The notes: a model not told the origin generated them from the sequence alone. Positions 1-5,539 are shown, counted from the first letter of the stretch. The stretch is DNA of 9,789 nucleotides from DATDXV01 sp035289205 (GCA_035289205.1 DATDXV010000039.1:1-9789); one strand, 5' to 3'. Numbers and translations are program-made.

Positions 1-636
1 CAACCTGCCTATAAGCCTCCCTCCGCTCCCTGTAAGATCAATAAGAAGACTGGCGCCAGTGAGGGTGTCGCGCTCGTCATCACTAAGAACAAATTTGAGG
101 GTCTTTGACCTGATTCCCTTGTATCCAACAGAGACATTGAAGCTGTCCAAGATGTATGTTGTAGGAGCCCAGATCCTCCATCCTGAACTCTCTGTATCTA
201 CTACAACTATGTTCTTCTTCCCCAGAAGAGAATGATCAAGATTGAAGCTATGCATACCCTTTAGGGGGTAATCGGAATAAACGGTCTTGTCATTCACCTT
301 GACCTGCATCTTCCCGTAGAAGTTCGTGTCATTGACCCTGAACTTCACAGCGCTATCTGTTACTGTGAGTGGGTCAGCAAGCTCGAATGAAGTAACGCTC
401 TTCTTCGAAGAGATAATCCCCTTTGATACTGTGGCGCTTGTCCTGATCTTCGTGTCCTCCCCCACTGTGGAGGTTATTGTGAAGTTCTTGCCCAAGGCAA
501 GCGTTTTTGATGTGCCGGAGACCGTGGTTCCCGGAGGCTTCTTCTCAGAGGGAAATGAGATCACTGTTCCGAATACAAGCATCAGCCCAACAAGTATGAC
601 TACCGCCACCACCAGTATCGGTATGAATTCTGGCAT
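1..636 (-). CDS. Membrane-anchored surface protein, N-terminal part (function unknown)
   Basis: The frame is open from ATG at 636 to the window edge, so only the first 212 codons are present. Residues 4-24 form one hydrophobic segment (MPEFIPILVVAVVILVG...), followed by a Ser/Thr/Lys-rich, Gly/Pro-broken region that looks like beta-rich extracellular domains. The likely topology is a single N-terminal membrane anchor or uncleaved signal with the rest outside. The N-terminus resembles archaeal pilin-like or secreted-protein signals, but I see no clear class III (KG/RG) cleavage site. It diverges from pelota across 55 bp. No enzyme motif is visible in the part present, and I do not recognise a family. 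The open frame on the other strand at 326-655 is its antisense shadow: this strand is preferred because it gives a signal anchor and stays open through the whole stretch. Confidence 0.75.
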   Translation of the reverse strand, partial: MPEFIPILVVAVVILVGLMLVFGTVISFPSEKKPPGTTVSGTSKTLALGKNFTITSTVGEDTKIRTSATVSKGIISSKKSVTSFELADPLTVTDSAVKFRVNDTNFYGKMQVKVNDKTVYSDYPLKGMHSFNLDHSLLGKKNIVVVDTESSGWRIWAPTTYILDSFNVSVGYKGIRSKTLKFVLSDDERDTLTGASLLIDLTGSGGRLIGRL

Positions 637-691
637 TGATATCGTTCTATATTAATGTTCCCATGTATAAAAACATTAGCAAAGTGATGCC
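637..691. promoter_or_regulatory. Divergent promoter region, surface protein / pelota
   Basis: This 55-bp spacer separates two divergent starts. On the + strand TGTATAAAAAC (664-674) is a TATA box about 23 nt before the pelota ATG, so that mRNA should be leaderless or nearly so; GTGAT at 684-688 is a weak match to the archaeal Shine-Dalgarno. On the - strand the same A/T tract, or ATTAATATAG nearer the gene, can serve the surface protein. Inferred from spacing only. Confidence 0.5.
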
Positions 692-1681
692 ATGAAATCC
701 TCCTTCGACCTGAAGCATAATATAGGAAAGATAACGCCTGAGACCCCAGACGACCTGTTCCTCCTGCATGAGATCATAAGGCCTGGAATGATCGTCACTG
801 CCCGCACTCTTAGGGCTGTAGAGATAAGGAGAGGCGAGGAAAAGGAGAAGGTTGGGAAGAGATCTGTCACGCTAACGATTCATATCGAGAAGACAGACAT
901 GACTGACAAGCTGAGACTTGGAGGAAAGATCGTGGATGGCCCCCCTGAGGTGAGCAGGGGATACCACACGCTGGAAGTTGAAGCAGGCGTGTTCCTGACA
1001 ATAGAGAAGCCCTGGAAGGCATGGGAAATACACAGAATCAAGGCCGCGCGCAAGAGGGTTGAACCCATACTGTTTTGCATCTTGGATGACAGCGAAGCTG
1101 ATTTCTTTCTTGTGACCGACTCCACAAAACACCTGACAAATGTAAAGGGCGGGATCCTGAAGAAAAGGACCGGGGAGAGCAAAAAGGCGGAATACTACTC
1201 AACTATTCTGGAACTTATCGAGAAAAAATCGCAAGGGACAGCCAAGGTCGTTATAGCTGGGCCAGCGTTTGTGAAAGAAGAAGTTTTCTCCCTGATAAAG
1301 CAGAGGAAGAAAGAGCTGCTCTCGAATGTTATTGTTGAAAACACATACCAGATAGGGGAGCTTGGGCTGGAAGAGCTGCTGAAGAAGGGAACTGTGGAGA
1401 AGATAGTTGAAGAGAGCCAGATAAGCGAAGAGGTTGCGGTCGTGGAGGAGTTCTTTACAAAGCTTGTGGAGGGGGGGAGGGCTGTGTATGGAGAGGAAAA
1501 GGTAAAGGAGGGCATGGGCAGTATTTCTGTTCTTCTTGTCTCGGAGAAGAAGATAAGGGAATATGAGGAGATTGTTGAGGAGGCCTACAGGAACGGCCTG
1601 AAGATAAGGATAATAAGCAACTACCACGCGCCTGGCGAGAAGTTTCTTGGATTGGCTGGGATTGGAGCGATTCTATACTAA
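692..1681 (+). CDS. pelA: mRNA surveillance protein pelota (aPelota / Dom34)
   Basis: This is the archaeal eRF1 paralogue that enters the A site of stalled ribosomes together with aEF1A and promotes subunit splitting with ABCE1 (no-go/non-stop rescue). The 329 residues cover the three expected domains. The N-terminal Sm-like domain (about 1-125) includes the DDLFLLHEIIRPGMIVTARTLR stretch (in part) and the later YHTLEVEAG and KPWKAWEIHRIK motifs. The central domain (about 126-230) contains ADFFLVTDS. The C-terminal domain (about 235-329) ends in the diagnostic HAPGEKFLGLAGIGAILY. As expected for pelota, there is no GGQ or NIKS motif of eRF1. The length is close to the archaeal norm of about 345. 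The ATG at 692 sits about 23 nt downstream of a TATA box and is the first in frame. Confidence 0.95.
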   Translation: MKSSFDLKHNIGKITPETPDDLFLLHEIIRPGMIVTARTLRAVEIRRGEEKEKVGKRSVTLTIHIEKTDMTDKLRLGGKIVDGPPEVSRGYHTLEVEAGVFLTIEKPWKAWEIHRIKAARKRVEPILFCILDDSEADFFLVTDSTKHLTNVKGGILKKRTGESKKAEYYSTILELIEKKSQGTAKVVIAGPAFVKEEVFSLIKQRKKELLSNVIVENTYQIGELGLEELLKKGTVEKIVEESQISEEVAVVEEFFTKLVEGGRAVYGEEKVKEGMGSISVLLVSEKKIREYEEIVEEAYRNGLKIRIISNYHAPGEKFLGLAGIGAILY

Positions 1682-1713
1682 TAGAATAGTTCCACAGGAA
1701 GCGAAGGCATGAA

Positions 1714-1746
1714 AATTCACTCTATGGGGAGTGAATCGGCTATAAG
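1714..1746 (+). promoter_or_regulatory. hicA operator-promoter: 8-bp palindrome plus TATA box
   Basis: A perfect inverted repeat, ATTCACTC (1715-1722) / GAGTGAAT (1729-1736) with spacer TATGGG, lies three bases upstream of a TATA box (CTATAAG, 1740-1746). That box is 30 nt from the hicA start. The block GAGTGAAT-Y-GGCTATA (1729-1744) occurs again, inverted, in front of hicB. Position and repetition point to an operator bound by the HicAB complex or another regulator. It could also fold at the RNA level and help end pelota transcripts. Confidence 0.7.
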
Positions 1747-1772
1747 CCAACGAACACAATATTGTATAGGAC

Positions 1773-2009
1773 ATGGCAAAGTTACCAGTCCTAAAGCTGA
1801 GGAAGATCTGCAAAGCCCTAGAATTGGCTGGATTTGTGTTTGTGAGGCAGGAGGGAAGCCACATGACTTATGTTAAGAGGGGTTCTGACAGAACATATGT
1901 TATAACGGTTCCAAACTATCCAGAAATAGATAGGTTCATTCTTCTGAGCATAATAAAGCAAAGCGGCGCGACAAGAGAGGAGTTTCTCAGACTTTTAGAC
2001 TTATGCTGA
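1773..2009 (+). CDS. hicA: HicA-family mRNA interferase toxin
   Basis: HicA toxins are small dsRBD-fold RNases that cut mRNA and are neutralised by HicB. This 78-residue protein has the family pattern: LKLRKICKALELAGFVFVRQ forms helix 1 and strand 1, then GSHMTY carries the catalytic histidine (His30), then a hydrophobic strand and VPNYPEIDRFILLSIIKQSG, where classical HicA has HxxEL-type segments. The C-terminal helix REEFLRLL is typical. It is convergent with hicB and overlaps its 3' end by 23 bp, whereas hicAB pairs are usually co-directional. ATG at 1773 is chosen because it lies 30 nt from the TATA box; there is no clear Shine-Dalgarno, so the mRNA is probably leaderless. His30 is intact and the toxin appears functional. 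Confidence 0.9.
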   Translation: MAKLPVLKLRKICKALELAGFVFVRQEGSHMTYVKRGSDRTYVITVPNYPEIDRFILLSIIKQSGATREEFLRLLDLC

Positions 2010-2229
2010 CGGAAGCTATGTGTTCTGATTCCGGAAGCTCTATCTCCCCATGTCTTTCTCTTAGATGAATTTCCACGGCCTCTTTTATGTTGTGCAAAGC
2101 TTCTTCCTCCGTTCTGCCTTGTGTAGCGACATCAAGAAAGGGGTATTCGGCTATAAAATATTTCTCCCCCCTGTAAACAAACACCAATATACGTCTATCT
2201 TTTATTTCCAGTATCTCCGCCTTTCTCAT
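1987..2229 (-). CDS. hicB: HicB-family antitoxin (short, UPF0150-like)
   Basis: The 80 residues match the short HicB/UPF0150 type: a partial RNase H-like fold with the signature YFIAEYPFLDVATQGRTEEEALHNIKEAVE (in two parts), which binds and blocks HicA. After residue 60 there is only a short beta-like tail (ASVSISLKV). I see no helix-turn-helix or ribbon-helix-helix, so DNA binding is not explained by this protein alone. The gene reads toward hicA and overlaps it by 23 bp, so the two transcripts are antisense at their 3' ends. The start at 2229 is 26 nt from a TATA box, implying a leaderless mRNA. Confidence 0.88.
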   Translation of the reverse strand: MRKAEILEIKDRRILVFVYRGEKYFIAEYPFLDVATQGRTEEEALHNIKEAVEIHLRERHGEIELPESEHIASVSISLKV

Positions 2230-2251
2230 AATTATAATGCGATCTCAGAAT

Positions 2252-2280
2252 TTATATAGCCAATTCACTCTATGGGGAGT
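2252..2280 (-). promoter_or_regulatory. hicB operator-promoter, mirrored copy of the hicA element
   Basis: On the - strand the block GAGTGAAT-T-GGCTATA (2270-2255) repeats the hicA element with a single difference, and the TATA box (2252-2258) is 26 nt before the hicB ATG. On the + strand, AATTCACTCTATGGGGAGT (2262-2280) is identical over 19 bases to 1714-1732. The outer half-site is degenerate (TTAACTC in place of ATTCACTC) where it runs into the stop codon of the neighbouring beta-helix gene at 2280-2282. Confidence 0.7.
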
Positions 2281-3026
2281 TAACACTGCGAAAACTGTAC
2301 CCCGCCGCAGCTTATCTTTGTGATCTTGTTGCCTGTTCCAGAGGCAGGACTGTCGCAGCTAAGGTCGTATTCAGAGTTCTTGCAGAGCGTATTGCTGGAA
2401 ATAATGACATTTTCAGACTGCTCGATCTTGATTCCGAAGTTGTTCTCAGTCACAGTATTCCCTGTGATCGATACGGAAGGCGAGCTGAAAAGATAGATCC
2501 CCTCGCCCCTGGAAGCTATTGTGTTGGAGCTTACCTCCCCGCCCACCACAGAGTAGAACTTGACGCCATTAACCCTGGCGTTTGTTATCGTATTGCCCTT
2601 TATGTGTATGTTTCCGCCGTTCAGGACACTCACGCCATATGCAAAGCCCTCAAGGTTGCAATTGGATATTGTGACCCCATCTTTTCCATCAACAAGGATT
2701 CCGGAAACGCTTTCCGATCCAGAATACTTGACCTTGTGCCCGTCGCAGTCGAGCTTCACGTTGTCTGCTGCTATGTCGAAACATTTGCCTGTCACTACAA
2801 TGTCCGCTGAAAGAATTGAGTCCTGTGTTATCTTTCCGCATGATGAAATCTGCGTGGCAGAAACCTCCTCTCCTCCTGTTGTCTGAGTTCCGCCGGTTGA
2901 TGTCTGTGCGCCCTTCCCTAGGAAGAGAAAGCCTGCGAAAATCAGAAGCAGAACAACCGCACCGACAGCAATCAACAGCATATTTGGCATGCTGCTCTCT
3001 TTTTTGGCCGCGGATTTCTTTGCCAT
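2280..3026 (-). CDS. Membrane-anchored right-handed parallel beta-helix protein
   Basis: The protein has 248 residues. Residues 1-14 are Lys-rich and cytoplasmic, 15-36 form one transmembrane helix, and a Thr/Gly linker (about 38-56) leads to an outside domain. That domain is built of about 20-residue coils with the NosD/pectate-lyase-like pattern: GVTISNCNLEGFAYGVSV, IHIKGNTITNARVNGVKF, GEVSSNTIASRGEGIYL, VSITGNTVTENNFGIKI. The repeats support a parallel beta-helix. About eight cysteines, all outside, could form disulphides, including pairs at the capping ends. Such folds bind or cut polysaccharides or act as surface adhesins; no catalytic set can be assigned. The start is ATG at 3026. The TATA-like AGTTTAAATAG about 26 nt upstream lies in the last codons of speD, suggesting an own leaderless transcript. 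Confidence 0.85.
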   Translation of the reverse strand: MAKKSAAKKESSMPNMLLIAVGAVVLLLIFAGFLFLGKGAQTSTGGTQTTGGEEVSATQISSCGKITQDSILSADIVVTGKCFDIAADNVKLDCDGHKVKYSGSESVSGILVDGKDGVTISNCNLEGFAYGVSVLNGGNIHIKGNTITNARVNGVKFYSVVGGEVSSNTIASRGEGIYLFSSPSVSITGNTVTENNFGIKIEQSENVIISSNTLCKNSEYDLSCDSPASGTGNKITKISCGGVQFSQC

Positions 3027-3046
3027 AAGAATACTTTAGCAAGGTA

Positions 3047-3484
3047 CTATTTAAACTTCTTAGTTTCTATTTTCTTTCTTTCCTTGGCAACAATGGGCGA
3101 ATATTCCTCAACCTTCGAAAACTCTGTTCCTCTCATATGAAGCTTCTTCTCCACCTTCTTCGCCTCAAAGGCGTCTATGATTATTCCCACTGTCTTGTCT
3201 ATGTCAAAATTCTTGCATGAGAAAATATCAAAGCTCACATAACCGCCATTATGAGGAAATGTATGCAGACTCACGTGACTGGTGCTTATGAGCACAAAGG
3301 CAGAAACGCCGCCCTTATCAAAGGTTCCGGGCGTTCCGGGATAATCTATGATATGGGGCGGGGAAATCTTCTTCATGTCTATCTTCTCCGGGAACTCATC
3401 CAAGAACTTCAGGATGAATTTCGCGTCCTTGAGTTTCTTGGGGTTGCAGCCATAACAGTCGAGCATTAGATGCGGACCGAACAT
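3047..3484 (-). CDS. speD: SpeD-family pyruvoyl-dependent decarboxylase (AdoMet decarboxylase or derived amino-acid decarboxylase)
   Basis: Members self-cleave at a serine to make a pyruvoyl cofactor; the parent activity yields decarboxylated AdoMet for polyamine synthesis. In this 145-residue protein Ser69 (STSHVSLHTF) is the predicted pyruvoyl serine, His74 the processing histidine (Ser+5, as in Thermotoga maritima SpeD) and Cys90 in SFDIFSCKN the proton-donor cysteine. The N-terminal LDCYGCNPKKLKD is also typical. Three places differ from canonical SpeD: Thr precedes the cleavage Ser instead of Glu, and HTWPE is replaced by HTFPH with one extra residue. SpeD homologues that have become ornithine or arginine decarboxylases are known in bacteria and archaea, so the substrate is uncertain. 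The start at 3484 is backed by AGGTGA a few bases upstream, so this mRNA is leadered, unlike its neighbours. Confidence 0.85.
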   Translation of the reverse strand: MFGPHLMLDCYGCNPKKLKDAKFILKFLDEFPEKIDMKKISPPHIIDYPGTPGTFDKGGVSAFVLISTSHVSLHTFPHNGGYVSFDIFSCKNFDIDKTVGIIIDAFEAKKVEKKLHMRGTEFSKVEEYSPIVAKERKKIETKKFK

Positions 3485-3643
3485 ATGTTCACCTAGAATA
3501 CTAAGAAGTGTAAGAAAATGTTTTTGTCTAGTTTGTTCCCTGAAAATGCAACACTCTGGTACATTTTATTATCGAACTTCTCCGTCTCTTTTCAGTAGAT
3601 TATAAGATGCGGAGCTTGCTTATAAATCTATCGTAGAAAAAGT
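3485..3643 (-). promoter_or_regulatory. speD upstream region with two TATA-like boxes
   Basis: This 159-bp stretch lies between the tRNA pair and speD. On the - strand it has a strong TATA-like box at 3618-3628 (GATTTATAAGC) and a second A/T box near 3563-3575. Either would give speD a leader of about 60-110 nt, consistent with the Shine-Dalgarno AGGTGA just before its ATG. A short T run at 3641-3637 directly after the tRNA-Ala CCA is a probable archaeal oligo-T terminator. I see no convincing C/D-box or other RNA gene here. Confidence 0.4.
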
Positions 3644-3734
3644 TGGTGGACTCTGGGGGATTTGAACCCCCAATCTCATGCATGCCTTATGCATTATTTT
3701 ATGCACGCGTCATTCCGGATTAGACCAAGAGCCC
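3644..3734 (-). tRNA. tRNA-Ala(GGC) with one 14-nt intron at 33/34; CCA encoded
   Basis: The body is 3734-3647 with CCA at 3646-3644. Acceptor GGGCTCT/AGAGTCC contains a G3-U70 wobble, the hallmark of tRNA-Ala, with A73. D arm GTC/GAC, T arm GGGGG-TTCAAAT-CCCCC and A15-U48 all fit. Without splicing the anticodon loop is 21 nt. Removing 3700-3687 gives CGTGC-ATGGCAT-GCATG: a paired stem, U33, anticodon GGC and the A32-U38 pair typical of tRNA-Ala(GGC). The precursor has a complete bulge-helix-bulge: GTGC (28-31) pairs with GCAT of the intron, with 3-nt bulges ATA and AAG, and the cuts after the second base give exactly this intron. The mature length is 74 plus CCA. It lies two bases downstream of the tRNA-Val CCA and is probably co-transcribed. 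Confidence 0.9.
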
Positions 3735-3736
3735 AA

Positions 3737-3859
3737 TGGTGGGCCGGACAGGATTTGAACCTGTGATTTGTGGCCTTGGAAGGTATCCACCTATCCTAAC
3801 GGTTTTGTAAGGGTTCCGCGTCTTTCGACATGGCGTCATAACCGCTAGACCACCGGCCC
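3737..3859 (-). tRNA. tRNA-Val(TAC) with three introns (29/30, 37/38, 45/46); CCA encoded
   Basis: The body is 3859-3740 with CCA at 3739-3737. Acceptor GGGCCGG/CCGGCCC, D arm GTC/GAC and T arm ACAGG-TTCAAAT-CCTGT are perfect, but the middle is 47 nt too long. Removing 3830-3814 (17 nt), 3805-3793 (13 nt) and 3784-3768 (17 nt) gives CCACC-CTTACAA-GGTGG, anticodon UAC, and variable loop ATATC. Intron 2: CTTA pairs with TAGG between bulges CAA and ATA. Intron 3: GTGG pairs with CCAC between bulges ATA and AAA, with inner helix CCT/AGG. Intron 1: CGC pairs with GCG (three of four pairs) around hairpin GTC-GAAA-GAC. The mature body is 73 nt. Intron 1 and 2 positions match those of the tRNA-Ile at 5574-5712. 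Confidence 0.9.
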
Positions 3860-3860
3860 C

Positions 3861-3896
3861 TAAAAGCTTATTAACGCTAGGCTCTATAAAGCTTTT
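3861..3896. promoter_or_regulatory. Divergent promoter region, tRNA-Val/Ala and 3897 gene
   Basis: Only 37 bp separate the tRNA-Val 5' end from the ATG at 3897. On the - strand CTTTATAG (3891-3884) is a TATA box about 29 nt before tRNA nucleotide 1, the expected spacing. On the + strand CTTATTAA (3867-3874) is about 26 nt before the ATG. The two promoters overlap, so they may compete. Confidence 0.5.
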
Positions 3897-4361
3897 ATGT
3901 CTTTTGAAGCAGAGTACAAAAAGCTGAAGAAAAAATACAAGCAACTCCCTGACATCTCCTGGATAAAATCAAGGATAAGGATTGAATACGAGGAGGGCGG
4001 ACTGCCCGCAATAGAGCAGTTAAGGATAGCAATAGACCACAAGCTTACATTTTTCGCAAGGAACATAATAGAGCCTATTGTTTCTACAAACGAGAGCTTC
4101 TGCTGCTGGTTTGAGAGGAAGATGATAAATGAGAGCGAGAAGAAGGTTCTTTTTGAGAACTATAAGAAGATGATGTCCCTGCTATGGAGACACACTAACC
4201 TGAACCTTGTCTCCTCAGAAAAGAGCCAGGCGGACTGGATAGCTGACGTAAAGAAATACCTTGATGCGAACGAGAAGGAGATGGAGAGGATATTCGACAA
4301 GATCTCTGTCGGATGGAAGGAGTACAAGAAGATAGACTCAGAGACAGCTTATCATGGTTAA
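3897..4361 (+). CDS. Hypothetical helical cytoplasmic protein
   Basis: I do not recognise this 154-residue family. It has no signal peptide or membrane segment, is charged (Lys/Glu-rich), and reads as mostly alpha-helical, with possible coiled coil at about 3-17 (Lys-rich EYKKLKKKYK) and about 110-150. A pair of adjacent cysteines (FCCWFERK, near residue 69) stands out. ATG at 3897 is the only early Met; the next is at about residue 76, so the start is firm although no Shine-Dalgarno is present (probably leaderless). It diverges from the tRNA-Val/Ala transcript and converges on the 4380 gene with only 18 bp between the stop codons. Confidence 0.75.
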   Translation: MSFEAEYKKLKKKYKQLPDISWIKSRIRIEYEEGGLPAIEQLRIAIDHKLTFFARNIIEPIVSTNESFCCWFERKMINESEKKVLFENYKKMMSLLWRHTNLNLVSSEKSQADWIADVKKYLDANEKEMERIFDKISVGWKEYKKIDSETAYHG

Positions 4362-4379
4362 GATTACTGGGAAATGAAA

Positions 4380-4661
4380 TTACATGTCTTCTTGATCCCA
4401 ATCTGTTGTACGACAAATTCCAAGTGTATTTCTGTCTATCTTTTTTAAATGAAAGCTTACTGCCTTCTTACCGCATTTAGGACACGATAAATAAACTTCC
4501 TTCGCCCTCCCTTTCCACAGATGAGAGCATTCCAATACATTGCAATGAAATGTCGTCCCTTTGGACAGAATACTTTCCACTAATTCAGAATCGCTTTCTA
4601 CAAACAATTTGCCACTATTGATTTTCATCCATTCCTTCAAGCTAGTTTTATTTCCTTTCAT
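4380..4661 (-). CDS. Small zinc-ribbon-like protein, candidate immunity partner of the upstream toxin-like gene
   Basis: This is a 93-residue protein with no family I recognise. A Cys/His cluster (HCNVLEC-SH, then SCPKCGKK about 13 residues later) suggests one zinc-ribbon-like metal site. No signal or membrane segment is visible, so it is probably cytoplasmic. I start it at ATG 4661, not 4673: the 4661 ATG overlaps the upstream TGA as ATGA and is preceded by GGTGATC, a good archaeal Shine-Dalgarno, so translation is coupled to the toxin-like gene. It is AT-rich (about 35% GC) like the last third of the upstream gene. Its size, order and coupling fit an immunity gene; a zinc-binding regulator is the main alternative. 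Confidence 0.7.
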   Translation of the reverse strand: MKGNKTSLKEWMKINSGKLFVESDSELVESILSKGTTFHCNVLECSHLWKGRAKEVYLSCPKCGKKAVSFHLKKIDRNTLGICRTTDWDQEDM

Positions 4662-5539
4662 TTGATCACCCATGCATTTTTTATTGTTCTAAGATTTACA
4701 TCGGATACTGATGTAATGAACTGACCTGTATCCGGGTTTACAGCAAAAATTGTATATTGGTATTTCTTTATGGGAGGATTAATCTCTGCATAATAGTATG
4801 ATGTTTTTCTTATTCCTTCATCTAGAACAGTCTCTCCAGTTTCATGCGCATACAGCTTGCTCTCCTTGAACTTCTGGTATAGAAATTGCTGAGCTTCTTC
4901 TTCAGAATTCAGCCCCATGCTCCTGAACTGGTCCTCATGCTTGCCCCAGATCTTCTTCCATCCCATGCCCTTGCCGTCAGCGAAGACTCCGCCCTCCATT
5001 ACAAAGAGCTTCCCGTCCTTCTCCGCAAACCACTTTGATGTCGAAATCCTCTTGGAGGCCTCTGCAAGGGCCTCTTCCCTCGACAGGATCCTGCCCTGGT
5101 TGAGCTTCACATCCGCCGCAACGTTGTTCAAGTATCTCTCCGCGAGCCTTGCGTCGCCGCCAAAGAACCTTGCTACTTGATTGAATCTTGCCTTCGCAAG
5201 ATCGTCAATTAATCTTGAGAGCTTTCCAGTCTTCAGAGCCTTTCCCACAACAGTCCCCGGCGCAACGCCCCAAGCCAATTCTTCCCCCGCTCTTCCCGCT
5301 CCCTCGTTGTTATAGGTGTCGTAAACATGCTTGGCAAAGAGTGCGTTGAGAACTCCGCTCAACGTTTTCCACCCCGCGCCAAGAGCTGACTTTATTTTGG
5401 GCATAGCGCCTGACGCATTCGCCAGATAGAATGCGCTTCCAGCCAGAAACAGGAGAGAAGCGCCAAGAGCTATCTCTGATGAAGCTAGGACGCCTAAGCC
5501 CGCAATCAGCAAACCAGCAACCGCTGCAAAGGGCAGCAT
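4658..5539 (-). CDS. Membrane-anchored putative polymorphic toxin with BECR-like C-terminal domain
   Basis: The 293-residue protein begins with two hydrophobic segments (about 2-21 and 24-43). A helical middle part (about 45-165; includes the pretoxin-like stretch GVAPGTVVGKALKTGKL) follows, and a distinct C-terminal domain (about 195-293). That domain has GKH (199-201), an acidic helix, then YYYAEI and IFAVNPDTGQFITSV, the strand-turn-strand pattern I associate with barnase/EndoU/colicin E5/RelE-fold nuclease tips of polymorphic toxins. Base composition falls from about 58% GC in the front two thirds to about 35% in this domain, suggesting replacement of the tip. I use ATG 5539 rather than the in-frame TTG at 5545, because a TATA box (GTTTTATATCC, 5570-5560) is 26 nt upstream. 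Membrane anchoring is seen; toxin function is inferred. Confidence 0.6.
   Translation of the reverse strand: MLPFAAVAGLLIAGLGVLASSEIALGASLLFLAGSAFYLANASGAMPKIKSALGAGWKTLSGVLNALFAKHVYDTYNNEGAGRAGEELAWGVAPGTVVGKALKTGKLSRLIDDLAKARFNQVARFFGGDARLAERYLNNVAADVKLNQGRILSREEALAEASKRISTSKWFAEKDGKLFVMEGGVFADGKGMGWKKIWGKHEDQFRSMGLNSEEEAQQFLYQKFKESKLYAHETGETVLDEGIRKTSYYYAEINPPIKKYQYTIFAVNPDTGQFITSVSDVNLRTIKNAWVIK

Noticed and set aside
326..655. 109-aa open frame on the + strand
   Set aside because: It is antisense to the surface-protein gene, which is open across the whole 1-636 stretch and starts with a credible membrane anchor.
1714..1736. Palindrome after pelota as a simple transcription terminator
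   Set aside because: There is no T run, and its copy before hicB together with fixed spacing to TATA boxes fits an operator better, although a secondary role in termination is possible.
3687..3702. tRNA with anticodon AAA (intron at 37/38) in the 3644-3734 gene
   Set aside because: AAA is not used in archaea and the acceptor G3-U70 points to Ala; an intron at 33/34 gives GGC with a full BHB.
3768..3784. Long variable arm (class II tRNA) in the tRNA-Val gene
   Set aside because: D arm and acceptor do not fit Leu or Ser, and the extra 17 nt form a precise bulge-helix-bulge at 45/46, so an intron explains them better.
4662..4673. ATG 4673 as the start of the small zinc-ribbon-like gene
   Set aside because: The in-frame ATG 4661 has a Shine-Dalgarno and an ATGA overlap with the upstream stop; the four extra residues would cover that Shine-Dalgarno.
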